Assembly: GCA_016709225.1 (NCBI GenBank)
Contig: JADJEE010000001.1
Coordinates: 2,294,001-2,358,000 of the forward strand
DNA: 64,000 bases
Reading direction: 5' to 3'
Source: Deltaproteobacteria bacterium
GTDB taxonomy: Bacteria; Myxococcota_A; Polyangia; Nannocystales; Nannocystaceae
Under the pieces are notes generated by a model. The model was not told where the DNA came from. It was given only the letters and a program-made list of their open reading frames with translations, and made no database searches. Shown one piece after another: positions 20,787 through 30,224 of the stretch (position 1 is the first letter of the stretch; the number at the start of each line of letters is the position of its first letter). The translations under genes were made by a program, and so were the position numbers.

Positions 20787-22327
20787 GTGCACCCGTGGCA
20801 GCGCCCCGGCCTGCGCGCGCGACGGTGGCCCCGTGGCTGCTGGCCGCGTGCCTGGCCGTGCCCGCGCTGGCCCCGACGCCCGCGGCTGTCGCGGCGCCAC
20901 CGGCCACCGCGACACCACCGGCCACCGCGACACCACCGGCCACCGCGACCCCGCCGGCCACCGCGACACCACCGGCCACCGCGACACCACCGGCCACCGC
21001 GACCCCGCCGGCCACCGCGACCCCGCCGGCCACCGCGACCCCGCCGGCCACCGGCGAGGACGTCGAGTCGAGTCCACGTAGCGACGACGGCACGCAGTCG
21101 TTGGCAATCGACACCGTGCTGCCCTGCGGACTCCGCCTGGTGGTCGCGCAGGATCTGACGCTGCCGGTCGCCGCGAGCGTGCTGGCGATCGAGACCGGCA
21201 CCGAGGACGACCCCAAGGAGCTGCCCGGGCTGGTCCACGCGCTCACGTTCCAGCTGCTCGAGGGCAACCGCGACTGGGCCCCCGGCGGCATCGCGCGGAT
21301 GATCCACGACGGTGGCGGCGTGACCTCGCTGGCGGTCGGTGCGGCACAGGTACGCTTCGAGGCGTTGGTGCCCGCGTCGCTGCTGCAAGACGTGCTCGGC
21401 GCAGAGGCGTCGCGACTGCGCGCACCCACGGTCAGCGAACCGCTGTGGCGCGACGCGCTGCGCTGGGCCCGACGCGATCGCGGCCGCGGCAGCACCGTAG
21501 CGCCGGCCGTGCGCGCCGCCGCCCACGATGCCCCCGGCATCGCGCACGACGGCCGCGTCGTCACCCCCGAGCTCGAGGCGCTCAAGCCCCGCGCGATCGA
21601 GGCCCAGCTCGCCGAGCGCTTCACCTACGACCGCGCGACCCTGGTGCTGGTCTCGCCGATTGCACCCGACCAGGTCTACGCGCTGGCGCTGGCGGCCTTC
21701 GCCGATCTGCCGGCCACGCCGCGACGCGCCCGCGACCGCACCGCGCCCACGCGCCAGGGCAGCGCTCCGCGCGTGATCGAGGCCAAGGGCACCAGCGGCA
21801 CCTTCGTGTGGCCGATCGCGGCCGACGTGGCGAGCGCGGCGTGGGCCCAGGTCGTGTGCAGCGCGCTCAACCATCTCAAGCGCGACACCAGCGAGCCCAC
21901 CCGCGCGCGCCTGCGCTGCGCGATCGAGGACGAGCCGCGACGCGCGGTCATGCTCGTGCGTGCGACCGGCGTCGACGACCCGCTCGCGCTGACCCGCGGA
22001 CGCCAGGCGCGACTGCTCGCCGACGACCTCGCGATCTTCGAGCGTGAGCGCGACCGCATCGTCGCGGAGCTGGCCCAGGAGCTGCGCACGCCGCTGCCGC
22101 TGGCGCGCCACCTCGCGCGCACCCGCACCACGGCGGTCGCCGCCGAGGCCTCGCCGATGCGACCGCTGTCGCAGCTGCTGGGGGCCAGCGCGCTGGCGAT
22201 GCCACTGTCGCCGGTGCCCGAGCCGCTGGCCCCGCTGCTCGATGTCGCCGCGGCGGTGCACGCCGTCGACCCCACCCGCGGGCCCGCGCCGGCCACGACC
22301 CCTGCAGCGACCGAGGTGCCGCGATGA
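20783..22327 (+). CDS. Exported M16-peptidase-like protein without the HxxEH zinc motif
   Basis: 514 residues: signal peptide (WLLAACLAVPALAPTPAAVAA), eight PPATAT repeats (nt 20897-21052) and then an M16 (pitrilysin/processing-peptidase) fold. The fold is indicated by GLRLVVAQDLTLPVAASVLAIETGTEDDP and the following ELPGLVHALTFQLLEG at about residues 147-162. In active M16 enzymes this segment is GxAHxxEHxxFxGT; here the second half is LTFQL, so zinc ligands are missing. M16 proteins often work as an active plus an inactive subunit, but the next gene lacks the motif too. It starts in an ATGA overlap with eno and ends in one with the next gene. Periplasmic location is inferred. Confidence 0.75.
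20897..21052 (+). repeat. 18-bp tandem repeat coding for PPATAT
   Basis: Eight copies of an 18-bp unit (CCACCGGCCACCGCGACA with synonymous C/T-type changes) plus a partial ninth encode a Pro/Ala/Thr linker directly after the signal peptide of the M16-like protein. Confidence 0.93.
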
Positions 22328-23742
22328 TCACCCGTCGCCATGCCGTGCTGGGGCTCGCCGCCGCGCTGGCGTCGTGCAAGCGCAGGCAGCAGAGCAAGGT
22401 CGCCGAGGTCTGGGACGAGGAGCCGGTGCCCGAGCAGTCCGAGGCGCTCGCCGCCCTCGCGCCACCGTGGCCGGCGCCCACCCGCGGCACCCTCGACGAC
22501 GGCTTGGTCACGTTCTGGCTGCACGAGCCCGGCGCCGTGATGGCCCACGTGCGGCTGCTGCTCCCGACCGGCGGCCTCGCACCGGCGCCGTCGCCCGAGA
22601 GCATCGCGATCGCCGGCGAATACCTGCGCTTCGAGTGGCAGCGTCGGCTGCAGAAGCAGGGCATCACCGTGCAGCTGCAGCCCGGGCCCGATCGCCTCGA
22701 GGTCTGTGCCAGTGGCCCCGGCGATCGCCTGCCGAACGTGCTCGCGCAGCTCGGCAGCACGCTCGCGCTGCGCAGCGCCAACCCGCTGGAATCGGCCCGC
22801 GTGCGGCTCTCGTCGGGCGATGCACGGCCCACCAACCTCGAGCTCGCGACCGCGGCGACGGTCGCCCAGCTGCTCGGCCACCACGATCTCGTGCAGCTCG
22901 ATCGACTGCGTGCGCTGGGGCGCCAGGCGTTGCTCGAGCCGTGGCAGCGCCTGGCCGATCCGCTCCGCGGCGTGCTGATCGTGCACGCCGGTGGCACCGC
23001 GGACGCGGCGAAGCCCGAGCTGCGTCGACTGTCGGAGCTGTGGCGCAGCAGCGAGCGCAGCGACACCGTTGCCCCTGCGATCGCACGTCTGCGCGCGCGC
23101 GACGAGGCGCCGGCGAGCACCGGCACGCGCCTGCTCGCCGCACCACCGACGCCGCTGTCGTACGTCGAAGGCCGCGCCGGCGGCGGCGAGGCCATCCTCG
23201 TGCTGGGCCGGACGCTGCCGTTGGCCGACGCCAGCACCCGCGCGCTCGCACGCCTCGCGCAGCGCGTGGCTCAAGAGGAGATCGACGCCAGCCTGGTGGT
23301 CGCCGGCGATCGTGCGGTGTGGATCGTCGCGGCCGTGATCTCGCGCAGCGCCGTGGAGCGCGACCTCGGCCGCGAGGTCGCCGGGCTCGCTGCGCTCGCG
23401 GGCACCCGCCAGCCGCGGCAGCGCCTGTTCCAGGCCGCGCAGCTCTACCTGGGTGCGCGCGTGGTCGAGGCCAGCCTGGGCGGCGAGGACTGGACGCGGT
23501 TGTTCGCGCAGTCGATCGATCTGGCGGAGTCCGACCCGCAGATCGCGGGCGCGATGGCGAAGGACGCCGCGGCCATGCTCGCGGCGACGCCCGCAGCGCT
23601 CGAGACGTGGACCCGCAGCTGGCTCGAGCCCCGCAAGGGCGAGCCGGGCTGGGCGTGGACGGTCGCCGGTCTCGACGCGCAGGCGCGGGCGCAGGCGGCC
23701 AAGCTGGTGCCGGTGGTGGCCTTCGACGGCCCGGCGACCTGA
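22324..23742 (+). CDS. Lipoprotein partner of the M16-like protein
   Basis: 472 residues. MITRRHAVLGLAAALASCKRR combines a twin-Arg start with a lipobox cysteine at 18, so it may be a Tat-exported lipoprotein. The body resembles an M16-type fold (GLVTFWLHEPGAVMAHVRLLLPTGG, an early strand pair followed by GEYLRFEWQRRLQKQG) but carries no HxxEH or other catalytic motif. It is translationally coupled to the preceding gene (ATGA at 22324-22327). The two probably form one envelope complex; the partner relation follows from the operon and shared fold and is inference. Confidence 0.65.
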   Translation: MITRRHAVLGLAAALASCKRRQQSKVAEVWDEEPVPEQSEALAALAPPWPAPTRGTLDDGLVTFWLHEPGAVMAHVRLLLPTGGLAPAPSPESIAIAGEYLRFEWQRRLQKQGITVQLQPGPDRLEVCASGPGDRLPNVLAQLGSTLALRSANPLESARVRLSSGDARPTNLELATAATVAQLLGHHDLVQLDRLRALGRQALLEPWQRLADPLRGVLIVHAGGTADAAKPELRRLSELWRSSERSDTVAPAIARLRARDEAPASTGTRLLAAPPTPLSYVEGRAGGGEAILVLGRTLPLADASTRALARLAQRVAQEEIDASLVVAGDRAVWIVAAVISRSAVERDLGREVAGLAALAGTRQPRQRLFQAAQLYLGARVVEASLGGEDWTRLFAQSIDLAESDPQIAGAMAKDAAAMLAATPAALETWTRSWLEPRKGEPGWAWTVAGLDAQARAQAAKLVPVVAFDGPAT

Positions 23743-23850
23743 CGACGTGGGTGGCGGGCCGCCCGTGCCGCGGGCGGTGGGCTACCATCCCGGCGCGCCG
23801 GCGCGGCCGTGACGATCGACGCGCACCGGCAGCCCCAAAGCGAGACGACC

Positions 23851-25875
23851 ATGAACGCAACGCTCCGATCCTCCCTGTGCGCCGCCGTGCTCCTGGCGCT
23901 GGTGGTCCCCGCTGGCTGCATCGAGAGCCGCCCGCATCGCGGTCGCCAGCGCGCCGAGAAAGCCGCCGCCGCGCCGGTCGTCCGCACCGATCCGAACGCG
24001 GTCGACGGCAGCCTCGATCGCATCGTCACCGGCGAGCGCATGCGCGTCGACTACGACGCCGACGACGCGATGACCGGCGCGACGACCCCGCTGGTGACCA
24101 TCGTCGAGTTCAGCGACTTCGAGTGCCCCTTCTGCGGGCGCCTGGCGGAGCAGCTGTCCGGCGTGCTGGCCCGCTACCCCGACGACGTGCGGCTGGTCTT
24201 CAAGCAGTTCCCGCTGGCGATGCACGCCCACGCCGAGCCGGCCGCGCGTGCGGCGGTGGCCGCCGGGGCCCAGGGCAAGTTCTGGGAGATGCACGATCGC
24301 CTCTTCGCCGACCGCAGCAAGCTCGGCGACGACGACCTGCTCGCCCACGCCGAGGCCATCGGCCTCGATCGCACCGCGTTCGCGACCGCACTGGCGGCCC
24401 CCGCCACCGGCGCACGCGTGCGCGAGCAGATGCAGGAGGGCAGCGTACTCGAGCTGTCGTCGACCCCGACGTTCTTCGTCAACGGCCGCAAGTTCAGCGG
24501 CGCGAAGGATGCAGAAACCATCGCGCAGATCGTCGACGAGGAGATCGTCGTCGCGCGCGCGCTGATGGCCGCGGGGGCCAAGCGCGAGGATCTCTACGCC
24601 CACTTCATGCGCGCCGCGACCCCCGGCGCCGGCACGCCGCCGAAGCTCGACCCCGAGCACAAGCGGGGCGAGGCCAGCGCCCAGGCCAACTACGCGGTGC
24701 CGGTGGGCGCCGATCGCCCGAGCGTGGGTCCCGACGACGCCGCCGTCACCCTCATCGCGTACATCGACTACGGCACCGAGCCCGGCGACGCCGCCTTCCC
24801 GACGCTGCGCGCGGTGAAGCAGAAGCACCCCGAGATCCGCATCGCGTTCCGCTTCCTGCCCGGCACCCGCGAGACCATCGCGGCCGCAAAGTCGCTGATC
24901 GCGGCCGGTCGCCAGGACAAGGACAAGACCTGGGCGCTGCACGAGCGCTTCGTCGCGGCCGGCAAGGGCATCGCCGGCGCACCGCTGCGTCGCCACGCCC
25001 GCGAGGTCGAGCTCGACCTCGAGCGCTTCGATCGCGATGTCGAAGACCCCGCGGTCGCAGCGATGCTCGAGGAGGACCGCGCGGTGATCGAGACCGTCCG
25101 TGGCACCGCGCCGCCGCCGTTCTTCCTCATCAACGGCCGCTTCGTCGGCCACGACACCACGGTCGAGCAGATCGACGCCCTCATCGCCGAGGAGGCCACC
25201 AAGGCGGCCGCCTTCGCCAAGGCCGAGGGCGTCGCCGCGGCGGAGCTTTACGAGGCCATGCGCAAGTCTTGGCGGGGCTATCGCATCATCGAGGGCGTGG
25301 CCAAGGCGCCGCGCATGGCCGCCGGCGCGCCCACGGCCGGCAACGCCGCGGCGGCCGCGGCCGAGGGCGCGATCGCGGACACGCCGGTGCTCGGCGACCC
25401 CGCCAAGGCGAAGGTCACCATCGTCGCGTGCACCGACTTCGATTGCCCTGCGTGCGCACGCGGAGCCAAGGTGTTGCAGACCCTTCGCGAGCGCTACGGC
25501 GATGCGCTCGCGATCCAGTTCCGCCACAACGCGCCCGGCGGCCGGCACACCGCCGACGCCGCGCACCTGGCCGCAATCGCGGCCGCGCGCCAGGACAAGT
25601 TCTGGCAGCTCCACGACCTGCTGTACGCCAACAAGAGCGCGCGCAGCGAGGCCGCGCTGGCCAAGCTCGCGGCACAGGCGGACATCGAGCTCGAGGCATG
25701 GAACCTCGCGCGCACCGACGAGGCCCTGCGCGCGCGCATCCAGGAGGACACCGCCGCGTGCGCGTCGCTGGGCCTCGCGGCACTGCCGTCCTACGCCGTC
25801 GCCGGCACCACCATCAAGGGCGCGCAGCCGATCGATCGCTTCACCGCCGTCATCGACGCCGCGCTCACGAAGTAG
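23851..25875 (+). CDS. Lipoprotein with three DsbA/thioredoxin-like domains
   Basis: 674 residues from ATG 23851; an upstream ATG (23809) would hide the signal peptide. Lipobox LVVPAGC puts lipidation at Cys23. Three consecutive DsbA-like modules follow: domain 1 (~75-260) with EFSDFECPFCGRL (Cys92/Cys95), domain 2 (~285-480) where the equivalent is YIDYGTEPGDAAF with no cysteine, and domain 3 (~510-674) with CTDFDCPACARG (Cys532/Cys535). Each module keeps the DsbA signature KFWEMHDRLF / KTWALHERF / KFWQLHDLLY and a cis-Pro region (STPTFFVNG, PPPFFLINGR, ALPSYAV). It should act on disulfides in the periplasm, with domain 2 as a binding module (inferred). No DsbB is nearby. Confidence 0.87.
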   Translation: MNATLRSSLCAAVLLALVVPAGCIESRPHRGRQRAEKAAAAPVVRTDPNAVDGSLDRIVTGERMRVDYDADDAMTGATTPLVTIVEFSDFECPFCGRLAEQLSGVLARYPDDVRLVFKQFPLAMHAHAEPAARAAVAAGAQGKFWEMHDRLFADRSKLGDDDLLAHAEAIGLDRTAFATALAAPATGARVREQMQEGSVLELSSTPTFFVNGRKFSGAKDAETIAQIVDEEIVVARALMAAGAKREDLYAHFMRAATPGAGTPPKLDPEHKRGEASAQANYAVPVGADRPSVGPDDAAVTLIAYIDYGTEPGDAAFPTLRAVKQKHPEIRIAFRFLPGTRETIAAAKSLIAAGRQDKDKTWALHERFVAAGKGIAGAPLRRHAREVELDLERFDRDVEDPAVAAMLEEDRAVIETVRGTAPPPFFLINGRFVGHDTTVEQIDALIAEEATKAAAFAKAEGVAAAELYEAMRKSWRGYRIIEGVAKAPRMAAGAPTAGNAAAAAAEGAIADTPVLGDPAKAKVTIVACTDFDCPACARGAKVLQTLRERYGDALAIQFRHNAPGGRHTADAAHLAAIAAARQDKFWQLHDLLYANKSARSEAALAKLAAQADIELEAWNLARTDEALRARIQEDTAACASLGLAALPSYAVAGTTIKGAQPIDRFTAVIDAALTK

Positions 25876-27310
25876 CGTCGTCGTCCGCGGCGGCCGCACC
25901 GTGCTCGGCCGCCGCGATGATCGCGAGCTCCTGCGCCAGCGTGTGCCCGGCAATCCGCGGCCGCACCACGACCACGAAGTACACGCCGCCGGCCGCGAGC
26001 ACGGCGAGCAACGTGAGCAACGCATGGCCGGCCGCGACGCCGAACAGCCCCGCGCCGAGCAACGCGACCGCCGCCAGCACGATCACCGCCGATGCGGTCA
26101 CGCGGCCGCCGGGCGTGCGGTACGGTCGCGGCAGCGTCGGTGCCTGTCCGCGCAGCCGCCAGAAGCTGGCCGCGATCGCGACGTACGACGCCAGCGCAGC
26201 GAACACCGCCACCTGCATCAAGAGGTCCGCCGGCGCGACCCCGTCGGGTGCGAGCCAGCCGGTGATCGCGAGCGCGAGCAGGCCCACCACCCCCGGCACC
26301 ACCAGCGCCGCGGCCGGCACCTGGCGCGCATTGGTGCGGGCGAGCCACGGCGGCAGGTGTCCCGCCCGCGCGAGTGCGAAGATCTGCCGCGAGTAGGCGT
26401 AGACGATCGAGAGCATGCTCGCGAACAGCCCCAGGCTGCCGACCGCGGTGACGATCGTGAACCACACGCCGCGGCCGTAGCCGACCTCGATCGCGGCCGG
26501 CAGCGGGTTGCCCGACTCGGCCAGCGGCGCGACCCCGGTGGCCAGCGGGCCCAGCAGCGCGACCATCGCGGCGAACACCGCCAGCGTCGCCATCGCGGCG
26601 AGCATCCCCCGCGGCAGGTCGCGTACGGGGTCACGGCTCTCCTCGGCGGCCATCGGCACGCCCTCGATGGCGAGGAAGAACCAGCCCGCGGCCGGCAGTG
26701 CGGCCGCGATGCGACGCGGCGACAACGGGGCACCGGGCTGTGCGAGCAGCCGCGACCACGCGTCGTCGGGCAGCGCGAGCGCGACCGCGAGTGCCCACGC
26801 GAGCAGGGTCGCAGCCGCCAGCGCGGTGACGACGAACAATGCCCGCAGCGACACCGCGGCGCCGGCGAGGTTGATCGCGATGCACGACGCATAGGCGACG
26901 ACCGGGGTCCACGACGCCAGCGCGGCCGCGTGCTCGGGCACGATCGCCGTCAGCCAACCCTGGGCGTAGCCCGCCAGGCCCGCCGCGATCACGGCCGGCG
27001 CGATGGTGTACTCGAGCGCGACCACCAAGCCGGTGAAGAAGCCGCCCGCGGGTCCGAACGCCCGCCGCGCGAACGCGAACGGACCACCGGCCACCGGCGT
27101 CGCGCAGGCCAGCTCGGCGATGCAGAAGCACAGCGCGAGGTACATCGCGGCCATGATCGCGGTGGCCGCGAGCATCGCCGGCAGCCCCTCGCGCAGCCCG
27201 AAGTTCCACCCGAAGTAGTCGCCCGAGATGACGTAGCCGACGCCGAGCGACCACAGCGTCACGGCACCGGCGGTGCGTCGCAACGTGCCCTCGGCCGGCG
27301 ACGCGGTCAT
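25865..27310 (-). CDS. APC-superfamily permease, ethanolamine-permease type
   Basis: A 481-residue inner-membrane transporter with about 12 hydrophobic helices. The opening LWSLGVGYVISGDYFGWNFGL is characteristic of the ethanolamine permease group of the APC superfamily; FIAIEGVPMAAEES-type sequence (FFLAIEGVPMAAEESRDP) marks helix 6. It likely imports ethanolamine or an amino acid by cation symport. No ethanolamine ammonia-lyase genes are in the window, so the substrate is a family-based guess. The 3' end overlaps the convergent triple-DsbA gene by 11 bases. Confidence 0.85.
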   Translation of the reverse strand: MTASPAEGTLRRTAGAVTLWSLGVGYVISGDYFGWNFGLREGLPAMLAATAIMAAMYLALCFCIAELACATPVAGGPFAFARRAFGPAGGFFTGLVVALEYTIAPAVIAAGLAGYAQGWLTAIVPEHAAALASWTPVVAYASCIAINLAGAAVSLRALFVVTALAAATLLAWALAVALALPDDAWSRLLAQPGAPLSPRRIAAALPAAGWFFLAIEGVPMAAEESRDPVRDLPRGMLAAMATLAVFAAMVALLGPLATGVAPLAESGNPLPAAIEVGYGRGVWFTIVTAVGSLGLFASMLSIVYAYSRQIFALARAGHLPPWLARTNARQVPAAALVVPGVVGLLALAITGWLAPDGVAPADLLMQVAVFAALASYVAIAASFWRLRGQAPTLPRPYRTPGGRVTASAVIVLAAVALLGAGLFGVAAGHALLTLLAVLAAGGVYFVVVVRPRIAGHTLAQELAIIAAAEHGAAAADDDATS

Positions 27311-27385
27311 GCGCGTGCTCCTCGAACCAGCGCCCCCAAGAACGCGACCCTGTCGGCGCCAAGGGGCGAAGGCGATCGACGCGAG

Positions 27386-27622
27386 CTAGATCTTCTCGCC
27401 GCGCGCGCGGAGCTCGGCGAGCACGGTGTCGATGCCGCGCTTGTCGATGTTGCGCATGCCCGAGGTGGACAGCTTGAGCTTCACCCAGCGGTTCTCACTC
27501 GCGACCCAGTACCGCTTGGTGTGCAGGTTCGGCAGCAGCCGCTTCTTGGTGCGCACGTGCGAGTGGCTGACGTTCATGCCCGGGGCGGGCCTCTTGCCGG
27601 TGACGATGCATTCCTTGGACAT
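27386..27622 (-). CDS. rpmB: Ribosomal protein bL28
   Basis: A 78-residue large-subunit ribosomal protein. ATG 27622 gives the canonical start MSKECIVTGKRPAPGMNVSHS; the body KRLLPNLHTKRYWV and TSGMRNIDKRGIDTVL is typical bL28. The N-terminus keeps only one cysteine (Cys5), so it is not the full zinc-binding C+ form. It is a single-gene unit, separated from the permease gene by 75 bases. Confidence 0.95.
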   Translation of the reverse strand: MSKECIVTGKRPAPGMNVSHSHVRTKKRLLPNLHTKRYWVASENRWVKLKLSTSGMRNIDKRGIDTVLAELRARGEKI

Positions 27623-27702
27623 GACGTGCCTGCTTGATCCCGAGCGCCGAAGTCCGCGTGGCACCGCGTGGTGCGGTGGCCAGGGTGGGTGCCGGGGCGC
27701 GG

Positions 27703-27731
27703 AGCGTCGCTTGGGCCCCCTGGCTTGTCAA
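27703..27731 (-). promoter_or_regulatory. Possible sigma-70-type promoter for rpmB
   Basis: On the minus strand a perfect TTGACA lies at 27731-27726, followed 17 bases later by a weak -10 candidate GACGCT (27708-27703), about 80 bases before the rpmB start. The surrounding 300 bases (27623-27922) hold no gene, tRNA or other structure that I can recognise apart from GGCGGCGCGT-type short repeats near 27745-27780. Confidence 0.3.
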
Positions 27732-27922
27732 GCCTGGCCGAGGGCGGCGCCGCATGGCGGCGCGTGGCGGCGCGTGGGGACCCGCGGAGGTGCCCGACGG
27801 CCCACCCGAGCCGTCCGCGAGGCAATCGGCGGCGCCGATGCCTGCGAGACCAGCGACCGGGATCGGCGCAGATCGTCGGGGGATCGTGCACGCCCCCGGA
27901 CGCGCAGGCGGCGACGCGAACG

Positions 27923-28321
27923 CTACTCCTCGGAGTACGTCACGCTGCTGCGGTCGTCCTCGCGGACGGTGATCGCCCGCAGCCGCACCCGGTCACCGCT
28001 GCGAGCCTGCAGCGTGCGCGCGAGCCGGGCATAGACGAAGCACGCGACGTTCTCGGCGGTCGGGTTGACCTCGTCGAACGGCGACACCTCGTTCAGCAGC
28101 CGATGATCGAGCTCGCCAGTGATGGCCTCGAGTCCGCGGCGCAGCTCGTGGACGTCGAGGCCCATGCCGAGCTCGTCGAGCTCGCGCGTCGCGACCTCGG
28201 CCTCGACCTTCCAGGTGTGGCCGTGGATGCGCTCGCACGCGCCGGCGTAGCCGCGCAACAGGTGTGCGGCGGCGAACTCGGTCTGCACGCGAATGACGTA
28301 CTGCCGACGGTGCGTGGCCAT
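27923..28321 (-). CDS. queD: 6-carboxytetrahydropterin synthase QueD / PTPS family
   Basis: A 132-residue T-fold enzyme that converts 7,8-dihydroneopterin triphosphate to a tetrahydropterin, the second step of queuosine/7-deazapurine biosynthesis in bacteria. Zinc ligands are His20 in FAAAHLL and the pair in IHGHTW; the catalytic Cys is in the GACERIHGH segment, and Glu/His residues sit in LDHRLLNEV and NPTAENVACF. Pure 6-pyruvoyl-tetrahydropterin synthases share this pattern, so the pathway is by family. No other queuosine genes are visible. A 9-base gap separates it from the PLD-like gene end. Confidence 0.88.
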   Translation of the reverse strand: MATHRRQYVIRVQTEFAAAHLLRGYAGACERIHGHTWKVEAEVATRELDELGMGLDVHELRRGLEAITGELDHRLLNEVSPFDEVNPTAENVACFVYARLARTLQARSGDRVRLRAITVREDDRSSVTYSEE

Positions 28322-28330
28322 CGGCGGAGT

Positions 28331-28978
28331 CTATGCCCGGCGCGCCGCGGGTTTCAAGCCGCGCGGACGTCCGATCGCGACCACCGTGGTCGCGCCGCTC
28401 GCCCGCGGCGGCGGCAGGTCGAGCGGCGCCTCACACGAGCTGCGCAGGCGGCAGTCGCTGCACTCACCGCCGCGCCAGATGCGATCGAAGTGGGCCTGCA
28501 CGGCATCGAGCGTGCCCTCCTGCGTCGTCACGAACCCGAGCTCGAAGTTGCGCCGACCGTCGGCCTTGGCGCCGAGGCCGGCGCCGGTCCAGTTGGCCGA
28601 GCCGACGTAGGCCCAGCTGCCGTCGACCACCACCGTCTTCATGTGCACGCGCGCGCACTGTCGCAGCGCGAGTCCACCGGCGACCAGCCGCGGCAGCGCG
28701 TCGAACTGCGCACGGAACGGGCCCGACGGCAGCCCCGCGTGCAGCAGCCGCAGCTCGACACCGTCGCGAGCCAGCCGATCGAACTCGGCCAGCACCGAGT
28801 GGTAGCGCGCCCGCGGCCGCCCGTGGGGCTCGACCATCAGCTCCTTCACGTTGGCGGTCGCGATCCACACGCTGGTGCGGGCCGCGAGCACGCGGCGCAC
28901 GACGAGCTCGTAGTGCTCGGTGCCCCACACGGCTCGCATCGCTGGTGGGCTGCCGCGGTTCGCCATGGTCGCGACCAC
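28331..28978 (-). CDS. Single-HKD phospholipase D-like protein
   Basis: 215 residues with one PLD catalytic motif, VHMKTVVVDGSWAYVGSANWTG (HxKx4D followed by the GSxN part). A second HKD is absent, so it would need to dimerise, as bacterial nucleases of the Nuc type do. The N-terminal part (YELVVRRVLAARTSVWIATANVKEL) is a degenerate first half. The C-terminus holds a CSDCRLRSSC cluster that could bind metal. A phosphodiesterase/nuclease role is inferred. It follows 7 or so bases from queD's strand neighbours without a fused operon signal, and lies 37 bases downstream of fabH. Confidence 0.8.
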   Translation of the reverse strand: MVATMANRGSPPAMRAVWGTEHYELVVRRVLAARTSVWIATANVKELMVEPHGRPRARYHSVLAEFDRLARDGVELRLLHAGLPSGPFRAQFDALPRLVAGGLALRQCARVHMKTVVVDGSWAYVGSANWTGAGLGAKADGRRNFELGFVTTQEGTLDAVQAHFDRIWRGGECSDCRLRSSCEAPLDLPPPRASGATTVVAIGRPRGLKPAARRA

Positions 28979-29015
28979 GCTAGCCCAGCGCGACGGCTGG
29001 CCGCCAACAATGCGC

Positions 29016-30002
29016 CTACCAGCGCATGACGCTGGCGGCCCAGGTCAGCCCGGTGCCGAACGCGGTCATCGCGAGCACCTGGCCGTCCTTGAGCACACCG
29101 GCCTCGCGGGCCTCGGAGATCGCGACGGGAATCGACGCGGCCGAGATGTTGCCGTAGTCGTCGAGCACGCTGAACACCCGCTCGAGCGGGATCTTGGCCC
29201 GCTCGCGCGCGGCCTCCATGATGCGGAGGTTGGCCTGGTGCGGGATGAAGACGTCGACGTCGTCGGCGGTCACGCCAGCGGTCGCGAGCGCCTCGAGCAG
29301 GCCCTGGCTCATCGCCGTGACGGCGTGGCGGAACACCTTGCTGCCCTCCATGTGCACGGTGTGGGCGCGCTCGTCGACGCTCGCGTGGGAGGCCGGCATC
29401 CGCGTGCCACCGCCGGGCACCTGCAGGATGGATGCGAGCGTGCCGTCGCTGCCCCAGTTGGACGCCATGATGCCGCTGTCGCCGTGGCCTCCCGAGACGA
29501 TGGCCGCACCGGCACCGTCGCCGAACAGCACCGAGGTGCGGCGATCGTCCCAGTTGAGGATCTTCGAGAAGACCTCGGCGCCACACACCGCCACGCGCTT
29601 GTCGGGGTTGCCGGCGACCCAGTTCGACGCGATCTCGAGGCCGTAGAGGAAGCTCGAGCAGCCCGCCATCACGTCGAACGCCGGCATGCCGCGGATCTGC
29701 AGGTGGTCCTGCACCCAACACGCAGTCGACGGGAACAGCGTGTCCTGCGAGCAGGTGCCCACGATGATGCCGTCGAGCTGCGAGGGCTCGATGCCGGCAT
29801 CGTGGCACGCGTTCTCGATCGCGCGCGCCGCGAGGTGCGAGGTCGCGGTGTCACCCTCGACCACGCGCCGGGCCCGGATCCCGGTGCGCTCGCGAATCCA
29901 CTCGTCCGAGGTATCCATCGTGCGCGACAGGTCGTCGTTGGTGACGACCTTCGGCGGGAGGTAGCGGCCGGTGCCGATGATCTTGATGTTCTTCACGGGC
30001 AA
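29016..30002 (-). CDS. fabH: 3-oxoacyl-ACP synthase III (KAS III)
   Basis: Condenses acetyl- or branched acyl-CoA with malonyl-ACP to start fatty-acid synthesis; cytoplasmic, 328 residues. The catalytic triad is complete: Cys115 in AGCSSFLYGL, His255 in IPHQANLRI and Asn285 in YGNISAAS. TSDEWIRERTGIRAR is the standard N-terminal segment and GDGAGAAI the substrate-tunnel loop. No acpP, fabD or fabG gene is adjacent. It could also serve a secondary lipid pathway, but the close match to housekeeping FabH favours the primary role. Confidence 0.93.
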   Translation of the reverse strand: MPVKNIKIIGTGRYLPPKVVTNDDLSRTMDTSDEWIRERTGIRARRVVEGDTATSHLAARAIENACHDAGIEPSQLDGIIVGTCSQDTLFPSTACWVQDHLQIRGMPAFDVMAGCSSFLYGLEIASNWVAGNPDKRVAVCGAEVFSKILNWDDRRTSVLFGDGAGAAIVSGGHGDSGIMASNWGSDGTLASILQVPGGGTRMPASHASVDERAHTVHMEGSKVFRHAVTAMSQGLLEALATAGVTADDVDVFIPHQANLRIMEAARERAKIPLERVFSVLDDYGNISAASIPVAISEAREAGVLKDGQVLAMTAFGTGLTWAASVMRW

Positions 30003-30224
30003 TCACCAAAGGGGCGCGCTACGAGACCGGCGCGCTACTGCCGTAGCCGACCGCGACCCCGCGTGTCAACCGATCGGTCAGATCACGTCGGATCCGCTCC
30101 CGACGCCCCACGTCGCCGCTTTCGCGCTTTCGACCGCGGGTGCGCGCGAGAGCCCGCTCGGGTGCGCGTGTCGGGGCTCGCGTCGAGCGATCCCGACGCG
30201 GGCAGCGACGGTGCAACGCCGCCG

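Noticed and set aside
22044..26396. 1450-residue plus-strand open frame
   Set aside because: It runs through the M16-like, lipoprotein and triple-DsbA genes in a wrong frame with Arg/Ala-rich content.
27623..27922. tRNA or small RNA between rpmB and queD
   Set aside because: No T-loop GGTTCGA-type sequence or cloverleaf pairing was found; only short GGCGGCGCGT repeats are present.
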